Of a DNA stretch of 8,436 nt, positions 7,408 to 8,436 are shown in pieces. This stretch comes from JADJAH01 sp964615795 (GTDB lineage Bacteria; Bacteroidota; Ignavibacteria; Tepidaquicellales; Tepidaquicellaceae): NCBI GenBank assembly GCA_964615795.1, contig CAZTQR010000098.1, positions 1 through 8,436 of the forward strand, read 5' to 3'. Made by a program: the position numbers and the translations under genes. The stretch's first letter is position 1; each line of letters starts with the position of its first letter. Below the pieces are notes generated by a model. It saw only the letters and a program-made list of their open reading frames with translations, was not told the DNA's origin and did no database searches.

Positions 7408-7431
7408 GTGTCGGGACGAAAGTCCCGACAC
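7408..7431. repeat. Perfect 10-bp hairpin with GAAA tetraloop
   Basis: GTGTCGGGAC pairs fully with GTCCCGACAC around GAAA. It lies exactly at the junction where the T9SS reading frame stops, so it appears to form one end of the inserted cluster. With no following T run it is unlikely to be a terminator. Confidence 0.8.
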
Positions 7432-7576
7432 CACATATGAAGTTCTTACATCGAACCTGATGGTTGTGGATGGGTTGAAGGGGTTGGGGAAGTTTTGATG
7501 CAGTTTGAAATCAGAAGGTGACTCGGTATGTGGAGTTATGCCGGTATAAAAATTTACAATTGCAAGTAAGGCATAT

Positions 7577-7613
7577 TTTGCAAATGTTTGCACATGAGGT
7601 TTCTATGTGCAAA
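7577..7613. promoter_or_regulatory. Candidate operator: tandem and inverted TTTGCAcATG repeats
   Basis: TTTGCAAATG (7577-7586) is followed at once by TTTGCACATG (7587-7596). The core of the second copy is repeated inverted as ATGTGCAAA (7605-7613), giving a perfect 9-bp inverted repeat with a 9-nt spacer. The array ends 28 bp before the nucleotidyltransferase ATG, where an autoregulatory operator would be expected. No exact Bacteroidota promoter was found; TATTTTG at 7574-7580 is only a near match to a -7 box. Confidence 0.5.
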
Positions 7614-7641
7614 TAGATCAAAGCTTATCATTTAACGAATC

Positions 7642-8147
7642 ATGAGAGAAACATTACTGTTGCTGAATCAGATGAAATCGGAAGGTATCCTAACAGAATA
7701 TGCAATTGGCGGAGCTGTTGATCCATATTTTATATCGAGCCGGCTACTACTTATGACCTTGATGTCTTCGTTATACTGCCTGAAGAGAGTGAAAACACAC
7801 TTCTGATCATGAAGCCGTTATTTGAATGGTTAGAAAGCAAGGGCTATAATTTCTTTGGTGAGCACATTCTGATAGAAGGCATACCGGTGCAATTCATACC
7901 CGCCTATAATGAACTTGTCAATGAGGCTGTCGAAAATGCTTCCGTGCTCAACTATGACAATGTTCCCGTCAGAGTGATTACTCCTGAATATCTTATTGCA
8001 ATTATGCTACAGGTCAACAGGAACAAAGACAGGGAAAGGGCTTTACGGTTTTTTGAAGAGTATCAGATCAACGAGACAAAGCTTCAGAGTATTTTGAAAG
8101 AACATGATTTAACGAACAGCTATAACAATTTTAAAAACAGAAAATAA
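7642..8147 (+). pseudogene. AbiEii-like nucleotidyltransferase gene with one-base frameshift
   Basis: The gene starts at ATG 7642 (RETLLLLNQMKSEGILTEY, then AIGGAV) and leaves frame near 7720. In the -1 frame the protein continues as FYIEPATTYDLDVFVILPEE and runs to TAA at 8145-8147. Restoring one base near 7720 gives an unbroken product of about 168 residues. The GG at residues 23-24 and the DLD at 39-41 form the nucleotidyltransferase motif (GG ... DxD) of the MNT/AbiEii type. Downstream, GIPVQFIPAYNELVNEAV and the PEYLIAIMLQVNRNKDRERA stretch agree with a family of small bacterial nucleotidyltransferases that I recall as uncharacterised. In AbiE systems such an enzyme is the toxin, but no AbiEi is present here. 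The ATG at 7809 would yield only a fragment without the catalytic core. The break may be a true mutation or an assembly error. A 1-bp overlap (TAATG) couples it to the next gene. Confidence 0.8.
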
Positions 8148-8338
8148 TGAGGGACAAGAATAATTATTCAGGATTACTAAACAATTCAAAGAACAAGTTT
8201 AGAAAACACTTGTCCGGCCTTCCTGTAGAGCAGAAGATCCGGATACTGATTGAATTGCAGAAGATGGGCAAGCTTGCGAATCCGGAAAAGACAAAGGGTA
8301 AGATGGTCTGGGAATGCAAGCTGAAAGCATCAAGCTGA
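8147..8338 (+). CDS. Small basic partner protein of the nucleotidyltransferase
   Basis: This 63-residue lysine-rich protein starts on the last base of the nucleotidyltransferase stop codon (TAATG), so translation is probably coupled. The central part (FRKHLSGLPVEQKIRILIEL, then QKMGKL) is predicted helical and has the LPVExKIxILxxLQ pattern that I recall from short proteins encoded beside nucleotidyltransferases of this type. The remainder (NPEKTKGKMVWECKLKASS) is basic and probably flexible. There is no signal peptide or membrane segment, and no helix-turn-helix can be seen, so it is not a typical AbiEi-like repressor. The likely role is a cognate antitoxin or accessory subunit of the nucleotidyltransferase; this is inferred from context only. 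Its frame is intact although the upstream gene appears broken. It ends 21 bp before the convergent gene at 8360, with no terminator between them. Confidence 0.75.
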   Translation: MRDKNNYSGLLNNSKNKFRKHLSGLPVEQKIRILIELQKMGKLANPEKTKGKMVWECKLKASS

Positions 8339-8359
8339 AGACACTCACTCATCAGCCTA

Positions 8360-8436
8360 TTACTTCACCAGCAACATCCTCTTCGTCTCAGAAAAACTTT
8401 CCGCCCTGAGTTCATAATAATACACGCCGCTTGGCA
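8360..8436 (-). CDS. C-terminal end of a T9SS-secreted protein (runs off window)
   Basis: The last 24 codons of a minus-strand gene enter from the right edge: PSGVYYYELRAES then SETKRMLLVK and a TAA stop at 8362-8360. This is the end of a T9SS type A sorting domain, nearly identical to the tail at 7037-7110. The body of the protein lies beyond the window, so its function cannot be stated. Confidence 0.85.
   Translation of the reverse strand, partial: PSGVYYYELRAESFSETKRMLLVK
8363..8436 (-). repeat. T9SS tail end, copy 2 of a 74-bp direct repeat
   Basis: Matches 7037-7110 at 68 of 74 positions and reaches the window edge, so the repeat probably extends further. Together the two copies bracket the nucleotidyltransferase module in direct orientation, about 1.25 kb apart. 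Confidence 0.85.

Larger units (their letters stand above)
7214..7431. repeat. Cluster of REP-like palindromes inserted in a T9SS tail
   Basis: About 218 bp with no coding content, packed with inverted repeats. In order: an AATTAGA tandem (7214-7233); CAACTCG/CGAGTTG arms (7262-7268, 7281-7287); GTCATGCT/AGCATGAC arms (7305-7312, 7324-7331) around GAGCCTGTCGA; CGTCAGGAC/GTCCTGACG arms (7356-7364, 7388-7396) enclosing a second palindrome (7368-7386); and GTGTCGGGAC-GAAA-GTCCCGACAC (7408-7431), a perfect 10-bp stem with a tetraloop. The last two are variants of one hairpin in opposite orientation, differing at two stem pairs that both changed in a compensatory way. No transposase gene is present, so these are non-autonomous. 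They resemble REP/BIME-type elements; the CTGAGC(N)TGTCGAAG core recalls repeats I have seen as common in related genomes, from memory only. Confidence 0.75.
7034..7560 (-). pseudogene. Remnant of a T9SS-secreted protein: sorting domain split by a hairpin cluster
   Basis: Two halves of one type A sorting domain can be read on the minus strand. The first, 7560-7432, gives SPSDFKLHQNFPNPFNPST, then TIRFDVRTSYV. The second, 7213-7034, gives APLKVFDVLGREVEVIVNE, then SGDDLPSGVYYYELRAEG and ends SETKRMLLVK plus a TAG stop. Joined, they make a normal sorting domain with nothing missing at the junction. Between them lie about 218 bp of palindromic, non-coding sequence with in-frame stops and a frame change. 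Upstream of 7560 there is no secreted body, only a short open stretch that merges with the regulatory region of the next plus-strand gene, so the main protein has been lost. The open reading frame through 7593 (GTG start) runs into the hairpins and is not considered a gene. The remnant marks either the scar of an inserted module or an abandoned tail cassette. Confidence 0.8.

Noticed and set aside
7305..7431. CRISPR-like array
   Set aside because: The palindromes differ in sequence and spacing, with no regular repeat-spacer pattern and no cas genes.
7408..7431. Rho-independent terminator
   Set aside because: The stem is perfect but no T run follows on either strand.
7306..7593. 95-codon minus-strand frame starting at GTG
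   Set aside because: Only the SPSDFKLHQNFPNPFNP part is real coding remnant; the rest reads through hairpin repeats, so it is described as part of the pseudogene.
7809..8147. 112-codon plus-strand frame as a complete gene
   Set aside because: The frame continues upstream with conserved nucleotidyltransferase sequence to a frameshift near 7720, so starting at 7809 would remove the catalytic motif.

Overview
The window looks like chromosomal DNA from the Bacteroidota/Chlorobiota side of the tree, most likely an Ignavibacteria-like lineage. Four separate places encode C-terminal secretion signals of the type IX secretion system (T9SS) in the 'QNxPNPFNPST...(M)xLVK/VVTK' style typical of that group. 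Two promoters fit the Bacteroidota -33 TTTG / -7 TAnnTTTG pattern. Most starts lack a Shine-Dalgarno sequence. The lineage is inferred from these motifs only.

Left part (1-3387, plus strand): a large secreted parallel beta-helix protein with a T9SS tail (61-2274), closed by a strong terminator, then a lipoprotein form of peptide methionine sulfoxide reductase A (msrA, 2497-3162) with its own terminator. A second hairpin at 3298-3326 separates msrA from the convergent gene block that follows.

Middle part (3388-6802, minus strand): read in transcription order, a secreted Asp-box repeat protein with a T9SS tail (6802-5387), a Crp/Fnr-family regulator (5332-4715), an exported glyoxalase/VOC-fold protein (4666-4187) and a pirin (4101-3388). 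The last three look like a small regulated stress or detoxification unit. The pirin gene also has its own Bacteroidota-type promoter, with a Crp/Fnr-like palindrome lying over the -7 box. The Asp-box gene has a near-consensus promoter and an unusually good Shine-Dalgarno sequence.

Right part (6803-8436) is the dynamic section. A decayed minus-strand T9SS tail (7034-7560) is split by about 218 bp of packed palindromes. In one of these a 19-nt palindrome sits inside the GAAA loop of another. Next, on the plus strand, come a nucleotidyltransferase gene broken by an apparent one-base deletion (7642-8147) and a 63-residue partner overlapping it by one base (TAATG, 8147-8338). The pair is preceded by a direct-plus-inverted repeat that looks like an autoregulatory operator. 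The module resembles a toxin-antitoxin or AbiEii-like pair. It lies between two nearly identical T9SS tail ends (7037-7110 and 8363-8436); the second belongs to a gene that runs off the right edge. The layout suggests an accessory module lodged among repeated T9SS tails, with REP-like hairpins spreading nearby.
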